DNA of 64,000 nucleotides from assembly GCF_902459585.1 (NCBI RefSeq), contig NZ_CABPSC010000008.1, positions 62,001 through 126,000 of the forward strand, read 5' to 3'. This stretch comes from Pandoraea nosoerga. GTDB taxonomy: Bacteria > Pseudomonadota > Gammaproteobacteria > Burkholderiales > Burkholderiaceae. Below the pieces are notes generated by a model. It was not told where the DNA came from. It worked only from the letters and a program-made list of their open reading frames with translations, and did no database searches. Of this stretch, positions 63,513-64,000 are shown piece by piece (the stretch's first letter is position 1; every line of letters starts with the position of its first letter). The translations under genes were made by a program, and so were the position numbers.

Positions 63513-64000
63513 ATGGCTGACAAGCTGATCATTTTCGATACGACCCTGCGCGACGGCGAGCAGTCGCCGGGTGCGTCGATGACGCGCGAGGAGAAGATCC
63601 GCATCGCCCGTCAACTGGAGCGCTTGCGCGTGGACGTCATCGAGGCCGGCTTCGCTGCCAGCTCCAATGGCGATTTCGAAGCCATCAAGGCCATCGCCGG
63701 CATCGTGAAGGACAGCACGGTCTGCTCGCTCGCCCGCGCCAACGATCGCGACATCTCGCGTGCGGCCGAAGCGCTCAAGGGCGCGAACTCCTCGCGCATC
63801 CATACGTTCATCGCCACTTCTCCGCTCCATATGGAGAAGAAGCTGCGCATGAGCCCGGACCAGGTGTTCGAGCAGGCGAAGCTTGCGGTGCGCTATGCGC
63901 GCCAGTTCACGGACAACATCGAGTTTTCGCCCGAAGATGGCAGCCGCTCGGATCTGGACTTCCTGTGCCGCGTGCTCGAGGCGGTGATCGACGAAGGCGC
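63513..64000 (+). CDS. leuA: 2-Isopropylmalate synthase, 3' end beyond the window
   Basis: The first about 163 residues of LeuA, catalysing condensation of acetyl-CoA and 2-ketoisovalerate, the first step of leucine synthesis. The family start [18 protein letters not shown], with the metal-binding DTTLRDGEQ, is at residues 8-25, and [15 protein letters not shown] follows. AGGAGA precedes ATG 63513. The gene runs off the window, so the regulatory domain is not seen. It follows the ilv-psd-pssA group. Confidence 0.96.
   Translation, partial: MADKLIIFDTTLRDGEQSPGASMTREEKIRIARQLERLRVDVIEAGFAASSNGDFEAIKAIAGIVKDSTVCSLARANDRDISRAAEALKGANSSRIHTFIATSPLHMEKKLRMSPDQVFEQAKLAVRYARQFTDNIEFSPEDGSRSDLDFLCRVLEAVIDEG

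Overview
The window is GC-rich and densely coded, with short intergenic gaps. Gene content and order point to a betaproteobacterium of the order Burkholderiales. The main pointers are an ilvI-ilvH-ilvC-psd-pssA-leuA block, hemW-rdgB-rph opposite yicC-gmk-rpoZ-spoT, and a sigma factor/DUF3619/DUF3106/RDD cluster. A Pandoraea-like genome is my best guess, but this is inference from synteny and protein style, not a database match.

Layout. 1-9.1 kb: aconitase B (runs off the left edge), an SDR oxidoreductase and a LysR regulator, two ferritin-like proteins, tRNA-Ser(UGA) and an AMP-forming acyl-CoA synthetase. 9.2-13.8 kb: a wrecked Mu-like prophage with two blocks facing away from each other (late genes on minus, middle genes on plus) and broken genes at the junction. 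14-21.9 kb: core housekeeping genes (hemW, rdgB, rph / yicC, gmk, rpoZ, spoT / greB). 22-30.5 kb: a pirin, a large CPA2 antiporter whose universal-stress domain is split by a disordered insert, a thioredoxin-TPR chaperone, a cupin/kinase pair and two paralogous amino-acid-type binding proteins.

30.6-39.4 kb: a complete kdp potassium operon, with an extra 30-residue membrane peptide translationally coupled ahead of kdpF and a KdpE-like direct repeat upstream. 39.8-40.2 kb: a guanidine-II (mini-ykkC) riboswitch ahead of a guanidinium exporter gene. 40.4-49.7 kb: DUF4126, an orphan FtsX/MacB-like permease, a truncated globin, an unknown protein paired with a TPR chaperone-like protein, AlaX, DUF924, DUF2062, a LOG protein and a TetR regulator with a clear promoter. 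49.7-56.3 kb: envelope genes (dgkA, a glycosyltransferase, an LpxH-like phosphoesterase, a hydrolase, an RDD protein) and an ECF sigma operon. 56.7-64 kb: branched-chain amino acid synthesis (ilvI, ilvH, ilvC), phosphatidylethanolamine synthesis (psd, pssA), a Kbp-like BON-LysM protein and the start of leuA.

Two threads run through the window. One is potassium and ion handling: the Kdp pump with its sensor, the antiporter and the Kbp-like protein. The other is a set of short tandem repeats, mostly with a 12-bp period, lying between genes or at gene ends; each array has its own sequence. The most distinctive signals are the guanidine-II riboswitch, the extra kdp peptide, the antiporter insert, the chaperone/unknown-protein pair and the rearranged prophage.
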